64,000 nt of DNA, from positions 1 through 64,000 of the forward strand of contig CAVTPG010000011.1 of the NCBI GenBank assembly GCA_963736595.1, read 5' to 3'. This document shows, piece by piece, positions 52,176-61,047 of this stretch (position 1 is its first letter; the number at the start of each line of letters is the position of its first letter). The translations under genes and the position numbers were made by a program. Under the pieces are notes generated by a model, which searched no databases, had not been told where the DNA came from, and saw nothing but the letters and a program-made list of their open reading frames with translations. Source of the DNA: Parapontixanthobacter sp963736595. GTDB taxonomy: Bacteria; Pseudomonadota; Alphaproteobacteria; Sphingomonadales; Sphingomonadaceae.

Positions 52176-53225
52176 TTAGCCGGGCGTGATCCGGTCGATT
52201 GCACTGGCTTGGCGGTGTGCGTCGAGCAGCGCGGCCAGCCATGCATCATGGCGCTCGGTTTCGACCAGAGCCACGATGCACCCGCCAAACCCTCCCCCAG
52301 TCAGGCGCGCACCGCTTGCGCCCAATTCCTGTGCCGAGGCGACCAGCGCATCCACTCGGGCGGTAGATATGGCAAAGTCGTCGCGCATCGAGATGTGGCT
52401 TTCGTTCATCAACGCGCCAAACTTCTCGCCATCGTCGGCGGTTAGCGCCTCGACCGCTTGCAAAACCCGCCGATGCTCGGTTGCGCAATGCAAAGCGCGT
52501 GCGGTGGCGGCGTCATCCAACCCGTTTGCAGAGCGGATCAGGTCGGGTTTCAACGCACACAGATTGTCAGTCCCGAAATAGGCTTTAGCGCGGTCGCATT
52601 CCAGTTTGCGCGCGGCGTAATTGCCATCGGTCAGCTCACGATACTGGCCAGAATGAATGATCGAGACAGTGTGCGTGGCAGGCAGCGAAACGACGGAATA
52701 TGTGAGCGTTTCCGTGTCGAGCGCAATGGCCTGACCCGGCTCTGCAATGGCGACCGCCATCTGGTCCATGATGCCGCAGGGGACGCCCAGATATTCATTC
52801 TCGACCCGGCGCGCGGCAAGGGCGATCTGGGTATCGGACAGGTCTTTACCGGAGTGCGTGCGCGCCGCTTTCAGGATCGACACGATCAGCGCGGCGGATG
52901 ATGACAGCCCCGATCCACGCGGTATCGTGGAGGCGATGTGCACATCCGCGCCATGTTCGATCAGGCCAAGGGAATGCGCCTCACGCAGCGCCCCTGTCGC
53001 AGCGTCCGACCAGTGCCGCTGCGCCGCCTCATCCAGCTTGCGCATCGCCGTTTCGTCATAGCCATCGGCGGAAATTCGGATCAGCTTGTCCTTGCGCGGG
53101 GATAGCGTCGTGGTCAGCGAAACCGACAGCGCGGCGGGCAGCACCATCCCGCCATTGTAATCGATATGCTCACCGATCAGATTAACGCGACCCGGCGTGG
53201 TCTGGCGAACGGTCGCGCCGCTCAC
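52176..53225 (-). CDS. galK: Galactokinase
   Basis: The product is 349 aa, a GHMP kinase. It has the galactokinase signature PGRVNLIGEHIDYNGGMVLP (11-30), the ATP loop PRGSGLSSSAAL, CGIMDQMAVAI and the C-terminal GARLTGGGFGGCIVAL. It phosphorylates galactose to galactose-1-phosphate, first step of the Leloir pathway. The GTG start overlaps the galT stop as GTGA. It is the last gene of the minus-strand operon aga-glpD-galT-galK. No galE gene is in the window. Confidence 0.95.
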   Translation of the reverse strand: MSGATVRQTTPGRVNLIGEHIDYNGGMVLPAALSVSLTTTLSPRKDKLIRISADGYDETAMRKLDEAAQRHWSDAATGALREAHSLGLIEHGADVHIASTIPRGSGLSSSAALIVSILKAARTHSGKDLSDTQIALAARRVENEYLGVPCGIMDQMAVAIAEPGQAIALDTETLTYSVVSLPATHTVSIIHSGQYRELTDGNYAARKLECDRAKAYFGTDNLCALKPDLIRSANGLDDAATARALHCATEHRRVLQAVEALTADDGEKFGALMNESHISMRDDFAISTARVDALVASAQELGASGARLTGGGFGGCIVALVETERHDAWLAALLDAHRQASAIDRITPG

Positions 53226-54308
53226 AACCCGATGTCTCGCAGTGCCTGCGCGGCAGTTTCGGGCATGACATCGATGGTGAACATTCCGCTATGCTGTTCG
53301 ACCGCCGCGAGATATTTGATCCGTCCGGGCGCGCGCAGCAACGGGTAGAATTGCGCTGTGAAATGATAATTTTCCGCGCCATCGGCATGGGGCTGCATGA
53401 AGCCCCAGCATATAGGGTGTGTCCTCGCCGAACATCGCATCATAGCGGCGCGTTATGTCACCGAGCAGATGGGCAAAACCGCCGCGTTCCTCCGCTGTCA
53501 TCTCCCACGGGCCGGCACGGCGCGTGCGTGGCGCAATCCAGCATTCGTAGGGAAAGCGGGCATAGCGCGGGCAAAACGCCGCCACACCGCCCGCTTCCGC
53601 GACGCCGTAATCCGGAAAGGCCGTAGCGATTTCCTGTGCCAGATCATAGCCTTGACCGAACGCCTCGATTGCGCGCTGTTGCACGGGCGGGATATGGCCG
53701 AACGCATAGATTTGCCCGTGCGGATGATGCAGCGTCACACCAACGGCATCACCGCGATTTTCAAACGGCATGACGTGCGCCGCGCCCGCTTGGAACAGCG
53801 CCTGATAACGGTCGATCCATGTCGCCAGCAGCAATTCGCGCCGCTCCTGCCCGATCGTGTAGAGATTGCCTTGCGATTCTGGCGTATAGACGATGACTTC
53901 GCACGCTCCGGTCGCCGGTCGCGCCTGCAAGCCGGGCAGGATGGGTGGCTGTGGGGCTTCAAAATGCAGCGCGGAAAATTTGTTTTCAAAAACCGCTATC
54001 TCGTAATTGGTGAAGGGGATTTCGGTGGCGGCTCCGTCCGGCATCGTCGGGGATAGCGGATCATCGCTTGTCGCCGGTTTGAACGTGCGGTTCTGCCGAT
54101 GCGCGGCATAGACATTCCATTCCAGCCGCAGGGGATGAAAGCGCAGTTCGCCGCCATTGGCCAGCGCGTCGCTATCCTGATGCAACGGTGCTTCATCATG
54201 CGATGACAGCCCGTATAAATGCAGCATCCGCCCGTCCGCTTTGCGAAAGCTGCGCCGATGCACACTTTGCCCGGCGATGGCCGCGTTCAGGATCGTGCGC
54301 TCATCCAT
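53222..54308 (-). pseudogene. galT: Galactose-1-phosphate uridylyltransferase, frameshifted
   Basis: GalT sequence runs in one frame from 54308 (IPFTNYEIAVFENKFSALHF, ACEVIVYTPESQGNLYTIGQ, TLHHPHGQIYAFGHIPP with the HPH active site) and in the next frame to 53222 (MQPHADGAENYHFTAQFYPL). They meet at 53403-53406, where one extra G (GGGG for GGG on the coding strand) breaks ...YMLGFMQPH. Restoring it gives a protein of normal length (about 361 aa). The start overlaps the glpD stop as TAATG. The error could be in the sequence rather than the genome. Confidence 0.9.
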
Positions 54309-55811
54309 TAAGCCGCGACCGGTTGCTTGGCGAACCAGTCATGCACGGCTTGCCGTCCCGCATCGTCAAGATGCAGCCCCAGCTTGCTGCGCCGCCACAG
54401 CACATCCTCGGCAGTGCGCACAAATTCCTGCGTGACCAGGTAATCGAGTTCGGCCTCATACAGATCGCCGTCCATATGCGCGCCGCACTCCGCAAGGCTG
54501 ATCTTATCGCCCAGAATTGTTTCGATCCGCGTGCCGTAAGCGCGGACCAATCGCACGATCCCCGTCGCCGGGAACCACGGACAGCGCGCTTCCCATTCGG
54601 TCATGAACGCAGCCACGCCCAGCGGATCAATATCGCCGCCCGGCAATGTCGCGTCATTGGTCCATGATGGCCCCATTGCGACGCCCGCCTTTGGCCAGCT
54701 TATCAAGCGCGTGTTCGGACAATTTGCGGAAAGTCGTGATCTTGCCGCCAAACACGGACAGGATCGGGGGCGTGCCGTGGCCGCCTTCCAATTCGAACAC
54801 ATAATCGCGCGTAACGGTGGAATTGCTGCGGGCCTTGTCATCGTAAAGTGGCCGGACCCCGGAATAGCTCCAGACGGCATCAGCCGGGCTGACATCGACG
54901 CTAAGGTATTCATTTACGGCATCGCAAATATAGGCGCTTTCTTGCTGCGATATCGCAATATTGTCGCGGTCGCCGTCAAAGCTCTGATCGGTCGTGCCGA
55001 GCAGGGTAAAGTCGCGCTCGTAGGGAATGGCAAACACAATCCGGCCATCGCCGTTCTGGAAAATGTAGCAATGATCGCCATCATACAGGCGCGGCACGAC
55101 AAGATGGCTGCCTTTGACAAGGCGCAGATTTTCGTGCGCCTTTTTCGGCAGGGCAAGTCCAAGCAAATCATCCACCCACGGTCCGGCGGCATTGGCGATG
55201 GCCTTGGCGTGGACCGTTTCATGTGTGCCATCGGGCTTTTGCAAAGTGGCAATCCAGTAATCGCTTTCCCGCTGCAATCCGGTGCATTGCGTGCGCGTGC
55301 GGATGGCCGCGCCGCGCTCCCTTGCATCCATCGCAGCCAGCACGACGAGGCGGCTATCCTCGACCCAGCAATCGGAATATTCGAAGCCGGTCGTCAGCCG
55401 CGGCTCCAGAATTTGCCCATGTGGCGCTGCGCGCAAATCGACTTTGCGTGTCGGGGGCAGCAGCTTTCGCCCACCGATATTGTCATACAGAAACAGACCA
55501 AGCCGCAACATCCATGCCGGGCGCAGACCCTTATCATGCGGCAAAACGAACCGCAGCGGCCAGATGATGTGCGGCGCCATGCGCAGCAGGACTTCACGTT
55601 CGATCAGCGATTCGCGGACCAGCCGGAACTCGTAATGTTCCAGATAACGCAATCCTCCGTGCACCAGCTTGGTGCTGGCCGAGGAGGTATGCTGCGCCAG
55701 ATCATCCTTTTCGACCAGCATGGTTTTAAGGCCGCGACCCGCCGCATCGCGGGCAATCCCTGCGCCGTTAATGCCGCCGCCAATGACGAGAAGATCGAAC
55801 ATATCAGTCAT
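54308..55811 (-). pseudogene. glpD: Glycerol-3-phosphate dehydrogenase, frameshifted
   Basis: The FAD enzyme starts MTDMFDLLVIGGGINGAGIA, with STKLVHGGLRYLEHYEFRLV, PHDKGLRPAWMLRLGLFLYD and YSGVRPLYDDKA. Near 54689 one extra G (AAAGGCGGGC for AAAGCGGGC) diverts the frame to a stop; the real C-domain (DDAGRQAVHDWFAKQPVAA) continues in the other frame to 54308. The corrected protein would be about 500 aa, normal for GlpD. It oxidises glycerol-3-phosphate to dihydroxyacetone phosphate at the membrane. Its place among galactose genes is unusual. Confidence 0.92.
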
Positions 55812-57999
55812 GCGCATCGCATTGCGCCGCATGAAAGATAAGGCAAGTCTCCGGGTTCATATAGGGAAGTTGCAACCCGAATTGCGCGAGCGCGGCTCCG
55901 CTGGCGATTACCCCTTCACCGGCCAGATCGCATTGCTCGACGATGCTGCCTGATGTCGGCAAATCGGATGGCTCCGGCCAGATCATACGCACCCGATAGC
56001 GCGCCTTCTGGTCCAGCATCGGCAAGTAAAGCCGCGGTGGCAGGCTGGTCGGTGACGAGGACAGCAGCGCAACGGAGATCAGCGCCTCGCTCCGATCCTG
56101 GCGCATGACGGCAATACCGTTCAGCGGCGCTTCCAGTTCCAGCCGATGCAGATCGCCGGAATGGAGGAGGTCGCGGTGCTGTTTATACAGCGCGATCCCG
56201 CGTGTCAGAATAGCGAGATCGGCCGGCGTTTCCTCAGCCAGATCAAGCTCCATCCCCATCGAGCCAAACATGGCGGTGGCCACGCGAAACGGCATCGACA
56301 GGCGGCGTCCGGTCGTGTGGCAGCGATGCGGCCCGACATGGCTACCCATGATAGATAGCGGCAGGAAATGACTGGCTGCGCGCTGCATAATCTGGCGCTC
56401 CAACGCGTCATTATTATCGGAGGTCCATATCCGGTCGGTATGGCGCAGGATGCCGTAATCGGCGCGCGCACCACCCGAGGCGCAACTCTCGATCTCCAGC
56501 GCAGGAAAACGCGTGCGAAGCCGCTCGATCAACGCATACACCGCCAATGTCTGCCGGTGCATCACCGCACGCTCGCCGCTTAGTGGATGGATAGTGTCGC
56601 GGTTCATATCCCACTTGATGTAATCAACGCCCGCATCCTCGATAATCGCGGCCATTTGCGTATAGAGATAATCGCTCACCTCGCTGCGCGTCAGGTCCAG
56701 CGTCAGCTGATTGCGATAGGGGATGTCCGCGATATTGGGCGCGCCAAGCACCCAGTCGGGATGCGCGCGATAAAGGTCGCTGTCGGGATTGACCATTTCC
56801 GGCTCGAACCACAGGCCAAATTCCATGCCCAGCTTGCGCACATGATCGGCGAGCGGACGCAGGCCGTTGGGATAGATTTCGCGTGAAACCTGCCAATCGC
56901 CCAAGCCCGACGCGTCATGACGCCGCGATCCGAACCAGCCATCATCCAGCACAAATCGCTCTGCTCCGACGGTGGCGGCGCGCGTCGCCAGTTTGATCAG
57001 CCCTGCCTCGTCATGGTCGAAATAGACCGCTTCCCAGGTGTTGTAATGGACCGGGCGCGGGCGCTCGCGTGTGCGTCGATCCAGCACTTCGTCCCTGACA
57101 AATCCGTGCAAGGCGCGTGACAATGCGCCATATCCGGCGATGCTGCTGGTCGCGACGAGATCGGGCGTCGTATAGCTTTCGCCATTGGCCAGCACGATCT
57201 CTCCGGGCAGCAGCAATTCACCAGCTTGCAGGAAAGCGCGACCGTCCTGCATCGTGTCGATCGACAAGCGATGATTGCCGCTCCACGCCAGATGGAATGC
57301 CGCCGCATCGCCAACCCGCTCGCTGGTGTTTTCCCCGCCCAGCAGACACGCCGGAAAGCTGTCATGGCTGGTTCGGCCCGCGCGGTTTTCCCGCACATAG
57401 CTGCCGCGAAAACGCGCGACGGTTTCGGGCTGAAACTCTCCGGCCCAGCGTCCGGTAAAACCGGTGATGCAGGTCAGCCTGCGGTCGATCGGCAGCACTG
57501 GCGCAGCGCACGAAACCACGGCCAGATCGCTGTCGCCGGAATTGGTCACTATCGTGCGCGCCGATAACACGCCGCTGTCAGGATGGAGCGAGAACCGATA
57601 GTCGCATTGGATGGCGGCTTGCGCATCCTCGCAATGGATTATGACGGCGTGATCGCCTTGCCACGTCAGCGAAACGACGCGCAAATCAGTGACCCATGCC
57701 GCGCCGCTTCGCTGCACCAGCAAACCGGGCGATGCGCCGATGCCGACACCGGGTTCATTGGACAGCGAGCTATCGATGAATTGGGTCGCCGCACCGCGCG
57801 CCGGTTCGCTGGTCGATAGCCGTGCCAGTTCTGCGGGGCTGGCGCCTTGGATTGCTGCGCCCCAATGGATGATGCGGGGCCGCTCGCCGATAACGACAGA
57901 AAGCACAAGCGCCTGCCCGCCTGCTTCCAGCACAACAAACCCGTCTGCTGCATTCGCGGGACCGGATGCTCGATTTTGCACTGTGCCAATACCCGTCAT
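55804..57999 (-). CDS. Alpha-galactosidase, glycoside hydrolase family 36
   Basis: The product is 731 aa. An N-terminal beta-sandwich (~1-300) precedes a catalytic barrel with ERFVLDDGWFGSRR, FGLWFEPEMVNPDSDLYRAH, the nucleophile in YIKWDMNRD (Asp464) and the acid/base in RIWTSDNND (Asp528); ESCASGGARADYG lies between. There is no signal peptide, so it works in the cytoplasm on an imported alpha-galactoside. I start it at the ATG at 57999 (MTGIGTVQNR). It overlaps glpD by 8 bases and heads the operon, divergent from an SSF symporter. Confidence 0.94.
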   Translation of the reverse strand: MTGIGTVQNRASGPANAADGFVVLEAGGQALVLSVVIGERPRIIHWGAAIQGASPAELARLSTSEPARGAATQFIDSSLSNEPGVGIGASPGLLVQRSGAAWVTDLRVVSLTWQGDHAVIIHCEDAQAAIQCDYRFSLHPDSGVLSARTIVTNSGDSDLAVVSCAAPVLPIDRRLTCITGFTGRWAGEFQPETVARFRGSYVRENRAGRTSHDSFPACLLGGENTSERVGDAAAFHLAWSGNHRLSIDTMQDGRAFLQAGELLLPGEIVLANGESYTTPDLVATSSIAGYGALSRALHGFVRDEVLDRRTRERPRPVHYNTWEAVYFDHDEAGLIKLATRAATVGAERFVLDDGWFGSRRHDASGLGDWQVSREIYPNGLRPLADHVRKLGMEFGLWFEPEMVNPDSDLYRAHPDWVLGAPNIADIPYRNQLTLDLTRSEVSDYLYTQMAAIIEDAGVDYIKWDMNRDTIHPLSGERAVMHRQTLAVYALIERLRTRFPALEIESCASGGARADYGILRHTDRIWTSDNNDALERQIMQRAASHFLPLSIMGSHVGPHRCHTTGRRLSMPFRVATAMFGSMGMELDLAEETPADLAILTRGIALYKQHRDLLHSGDLHRLELEAPLNGIAVMRQDRSEALISVALLSSSPTSLPPRLYLPMLDQKARYRVRMIWPEPSDLPTSGSIVEQCDLAGEGVIASGAALAQFGLQLPYMNPETCLIFHAAQCDAHD

Positions 58000-58125
58000 G
58001 CTTCTAAGCGTTTCGCCTTGATTGTCGCCGCGCAATAGCAGAACACAGGCCCGGGCGCGTTGCAACGACAATGCGCGTGGAATGTCGGACAGGGCGGCCT
58101 TATGGCCGGACAGGGGAGCCAATCG

Positions 58126-59577
58126 ATGAACGATCCAGTGCAGATCGGCGTATTTGTTGCGATTACGGCGCTGATTGCGTTTGCTACCTATTGGCATTGC
58201 CGGGGAAAATTGACCGAGGGCCACGCATCCGAGAAGGACTACTTCCTCGCCAATGGCGGGCTGAAATGGTATTTCGTTGCCGGATCGATCACGCTGACGA
58301 ACCTGTCCACCGATCAGCTGATCGGGATGAACGGCAATCAGATGGCGCTGCTCGCATGGTGGGAATTTGCCGCTGTCGCCGGATTGCTGATCCTGACCTT
58401 CGTGTTCCTGCCGGTCTATTACGCCAACAATTGCACCACCACGACAGAATTGCTGCAGAAGAAATATGGCGACAAGCATATCCGCGCGCTGATTTCCGTA
58501 TTGTTCCTGTTCGGCAATATCTTCATCTTTCTGCCCGCGATCCTGTATGGCGGCTCGCTGTTTCTGCTGTCGATGGTGGGGATGTCCACCGATATAGAAA
58601 CGCTGTTGATCGTGGCGGCCATTCTCGCAGCGGTCGGGGCGGGTTATGCGATTTTTGGCGGATTGCGCGCGGTCGCCGTGTCCGATACCTATTCTGGCGT
58701 GCTGATTTTGGGGCTGGCGTTGCTGGTCGTGTATCTATCGCTGAAAGCCATCGGGTTCGATCTTAGCGGCATTCCGGCAGAGCGGCTGACCCTGATCGGC
58801 GATAGCGATAGCCCGATCCCGTGGCCGACCTTGCTGACCGGCATGATCTTCATTCAGACATTTTACTGGTCCACCAACCAGACGATAACGCAGCGCGCGA
58901 TGGCCGCGCCCTCGATCGGTGAAGCGCAAAAAGGCGTGCTGGCGGCGGCGGGTATCCGCCTGCTGATCGTGCCTGCCATCGTCGTGATACCGGGCATCGT
59001 TTCCTACAAGCTGTATGGCGATGTGGGTGATGCAGCCTATGGCCGGATCGTGGCCGATGTCCTGCCGCTATGGCTGTCGGGCGCGTTTGCTGCGGCGCTG
59101 GCGGCGGCCGTGCTGACCACGTTCAATTCAATCCTCAACGCCTCTGCGGCGCTCTATGTCTGCGACATTCACGAAGCTTACGTCGGACAGCCGCAATCGG
59201 TCGGGCGATTAAGCGCTATCGTTTCCATCACCATGTCGGTGCTGGCCATTGCGCTGGTTCCGTTTTTCGCCAGCCAGGAAAGCCTTATCAACACCGTGCA
59301 GCAGCTTTACGGCCTGCTTTCCATGCCGATCCTGTCGGCCTTTATCGTGTGTCTGGTGTTCACCAATGTCAGTGCGAAAGCGGCGATGATCGGAGTTGTC
59401 ACCGGCGTGGCTTTCTATGCCTTCTGGAGCTTTGCGTGGGAGCCTGCGCATTATATTCACGGGATGGCGGCGACTTTGTTCGTATCGATCCTGACATCGC
59501 TGACGGCGAACAAATTGCTGTTCGGGCAATCCGCGAAGTTCCAGTTGGCGCGCGGTGTTGCTACAGCGGCTGTATGA
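58126..59577 (+). CDS. Sodium:solute symporter (SSF), sugar-type
   Basis: The product is 483 aa with 13-14 membrane segments. SSF features include FLANGGLKWYFVAGSITLTN, STDQLIGMNGNQMALLAWWE, GYAIFGGLRAVAVSDTYSGV and TFYWSTNQTITQRAMAAPS, close to the SGLT/galactose branch. GGGGAG precedes the ATG at 58126. It is divergent from the alpha-galactosidase operon and probably imports its substrate with sodium. Its stop overlaps the truB start as ATGA, a mixed pairing of a transporter and an RNA-modifying enzyme. Confidence 0.93.
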   Translation: MNDPVQIGVFVAITALIAFATYWHCRGKLTEGHASEKDYFLANGGLKWYFVAGSITLTNLSTDQLIGMNGNQMALLAWWEFAAVAGLLILTFVFLPVYYANNCTTTTELLQKKYGDKHIRALISVLFLFGNIFIFLPAILYGGSLFLLSMVGMSTDIETLLIVAAILAAVGAGYAIFGGLRAVAVSDTYSGVLILGLALLVVYLSLKAIGFDLSGIPAERLTLIGDSDSPIPWPTLLTGMIFIQTFYWSTNQTITQRAMAAPSIGEAQKGVLAAAGIRLLIVPAIVVIPGIVSYKLYGDVGDAAYGRIVADVLPLWLSGAFAAALAAAVLTTFNSILNASAALYVCDIHEAYVGQPQSVGRLSAIVSITMSVLAIALVPFFASQESLINTVQQLYGLLSMPILSAFIVCLVFTNVSAKAAMIGVVTGVAFYAFWSFAWEPAHYIHGMAATLFVSILTSLTANKLLFGQSAKFQLARGVATAAV

Positions 59578-60593
59578 GCGAACGCATAACGCCCCAAACG
59601 CAGCCGATCTCGGGCTGGATCATTCTGGATAAACCGACCGGGCTGGGCAGTACGCAGGCCGTGGCAGCCGTCAAACGCAATTTTCGCGAAGCAGGCTATG
59701 GCAAAGTCAAAGTCGGACATGGCGGCACGCTGGATCCAATGGCGCAAGGCGTGCTGCCAATTGCCTTGGGAGAGGCAACGAAGCTGGCCGGGCGGATGCT
59801 GGACGCTTCCAAAATCTATGAATTTACTATCCAGTTCGGGGCCGAAACCGACACGCTGGATGCGGAAGGGGTCATCACCGAAGAAACCAGTCGCCGCCCG
59901 CCAATGGCTGCGATAATGGCGGTGTGCGAGAATTTCGTCGGCGAAATCGACCAAGTTCCGCCCGCCTATTCCGCCATCAAGGTGGATGGCAAGCGCGCTT
60001 ATGATCGCGCACGGGCGGGCGAGGACGTGTCGATGGAAGCCAAAACTCGCGCGGTGACGATCTATTCGCTTTCCACTTTATCGGACTACGAAGCCGATGA
60101 AATGCCCGATAGCGTGTTTGCCACCAGCCTTGGCCGACCCGACCCTTACGATCCGTCTGCACCGCTGGAGCTGGCCGATGCCATCACGCTGGTCGCCCAT
60201 GTCAGCAAAGGCACATATATCCGCTCTTTGGCACGGGATATCGCACGCGCTCTTGGCACGCTCGGCCATGTCACTTACTTACGGCGCACCAAGGCCGGTC
60301 CGTTCGCTGAAACTCAGGCGATTTCACTGGACAAACTGAACACAATCGGTAAGGGCGCTGGCCTTGATGACATAATCCTGCCTTTGGAGGCGGGGCTGGA
60401 CGACATCCCGGCCCTTTCCCTCACGTTCGAAGAGGCAGGAGCGATCCGACAGGGTCGCGTTCTCACCGAACAGCCCCACCCAGACGGGCTTTATTGCGCC
60501 ACGCTCGGCCATGTGCCGGTGGCTTTGATAGAGCTATCGCAAGGGACGGCGAAAGTCGTGCGGGGATTTAACCTTCCCGATGTCGCGGAGTAA
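59574..60593 (+). CDS. truB: tRNA pseudouridine(55) synthase
   Basis: The product is 339 aa. It has ISGWIILDKPTGLGSTQAVA, the catalytic Asp motif GHGGTLDPMAQGVLPIALGE, IYEFTIQFGAETDTLDAEG, VPPAYSAIKVDGKRAYDRAR, and a thumb-region insert before THVSKGTYIRSLARDIARAL-like sequence. It makes pseudouridine 55 in the T loop of tRNAs. The start overlaps the symporter stop (ATGA). It resumes the conserved rbfA-truB-rpsO-pnp order interrupted upstream. Confidence 0.96.
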   Translation: MSERITPQTQPISGWIILDKPTGLGSTQAVAAVKRNFREAGYGKVKVGHGGTLDPMAQGVLPIALGEATKLAGRMLDASKIYEFTIQFGAETDTLDAEGVITEETSRRPPMAAIMAVCENFVGEIDQVPPAYSAIKVDGKRAYDRARAGEDVSMEAKTRAVTIYSLSTLSDYEADEMPDSVFATSLGRPDPYDPSAPLELADAITLVAHVSKGTYIRSLARDIARALGTLGHVTYLRRTKAGPFAETQAISLDKLNTIGKGAGLDDIILPLEAGLDDIPALSLTFEEAGAIRQGRVLTEQPHPDGLYCATLGHVPVALIELSQGTAKVVRGFNLPDVAE

Positions 60594-60598
60594 ATATC

Positions 60599-60868
60599 AT
60601 GTCGGTTTCGGCTGAAAAGAAACAAGAAATTATCAAGGATAACGCGCAAAGCGAAGGCGACACAGGTTCGCCCGAAGTACAGGTCGCCATTTTGACCGAG
60701 CGTATCCGCAATCTCACCGACCACTTCAAAGGCAATCACAAGGATAACCATTCCCGTCGTGGTTTGCTGATGATGGTCAACAAACGTCGCAGCTTGCTCG
60801 CCTATCTGAAAAAGAAAGATGTCGAGCGCTACAACGGCCTGATCCAGAAACTGGGTCTTCGTAAATAA
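60599..60868 (+). CDS. rpsO: 30S ribosomal protein S15
   Basis: The product is 89 aa, exactly the S15 length: EKKQEIIKDNAQSEGDTGSP, EVQVAILTERIRNLTDHFKG, SRRGLLMMVNKRRSLLAYLK and NGLIQKLGLRK. It binds 16S rRNA early in 30S assembly. It lies 5 bases after truB and is followed by a hairpin and pnp, the usual bacterial arrangement. Confidence 0.98.
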   Translation: MSVSAEKKQEIIKDNAQSEGDTGSPEVQVAILTERIRNLTDHFKGNHKDNHSRRGLLMMVNKRRSLLAYLKKKDVERYNGLIQKLGLRK

Positions 60869-60880
60869 CAGTTTAGCTTG

Positions 60881-60908
60881 GGGCGGCTTCCATAACGGGC
60901 CGCCCTTT
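60881..60908 (+). terminator. Hairpin after rpsO
   Basis: GGGCGGC, eleven bases, GCCGCCC followed by TTTGCTT. It lies 12 bases after the rpsO stop. It may attenuate transcription into pnp; the 140 bases from here to pnp contain further GC-rich dyads consistent with the autoregulated pnp leader known in other bacteria. Confidence 0.65.
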
Positions 60909-61047
60909 GCTTATGAGGCGCGTCTCGCATCCGGCGAGCGCAGCCTTGAGGCATATCAATAGCCTCAAACCGGGCCGGACCGGCATTTTCGGCAAATGTA
61001 TGCCCCGCATCGGCAATATGGTCATGCGGGTGTTTTAAGGAAAAACT

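Noticed and set aside
58000..58479. Upstream extension of the alpha-galactosidase frame (160 residues)
   Set aside because: It runs antisense through the symporter start and has no domain; the ATG at 57999 gives a normal GH36 length.
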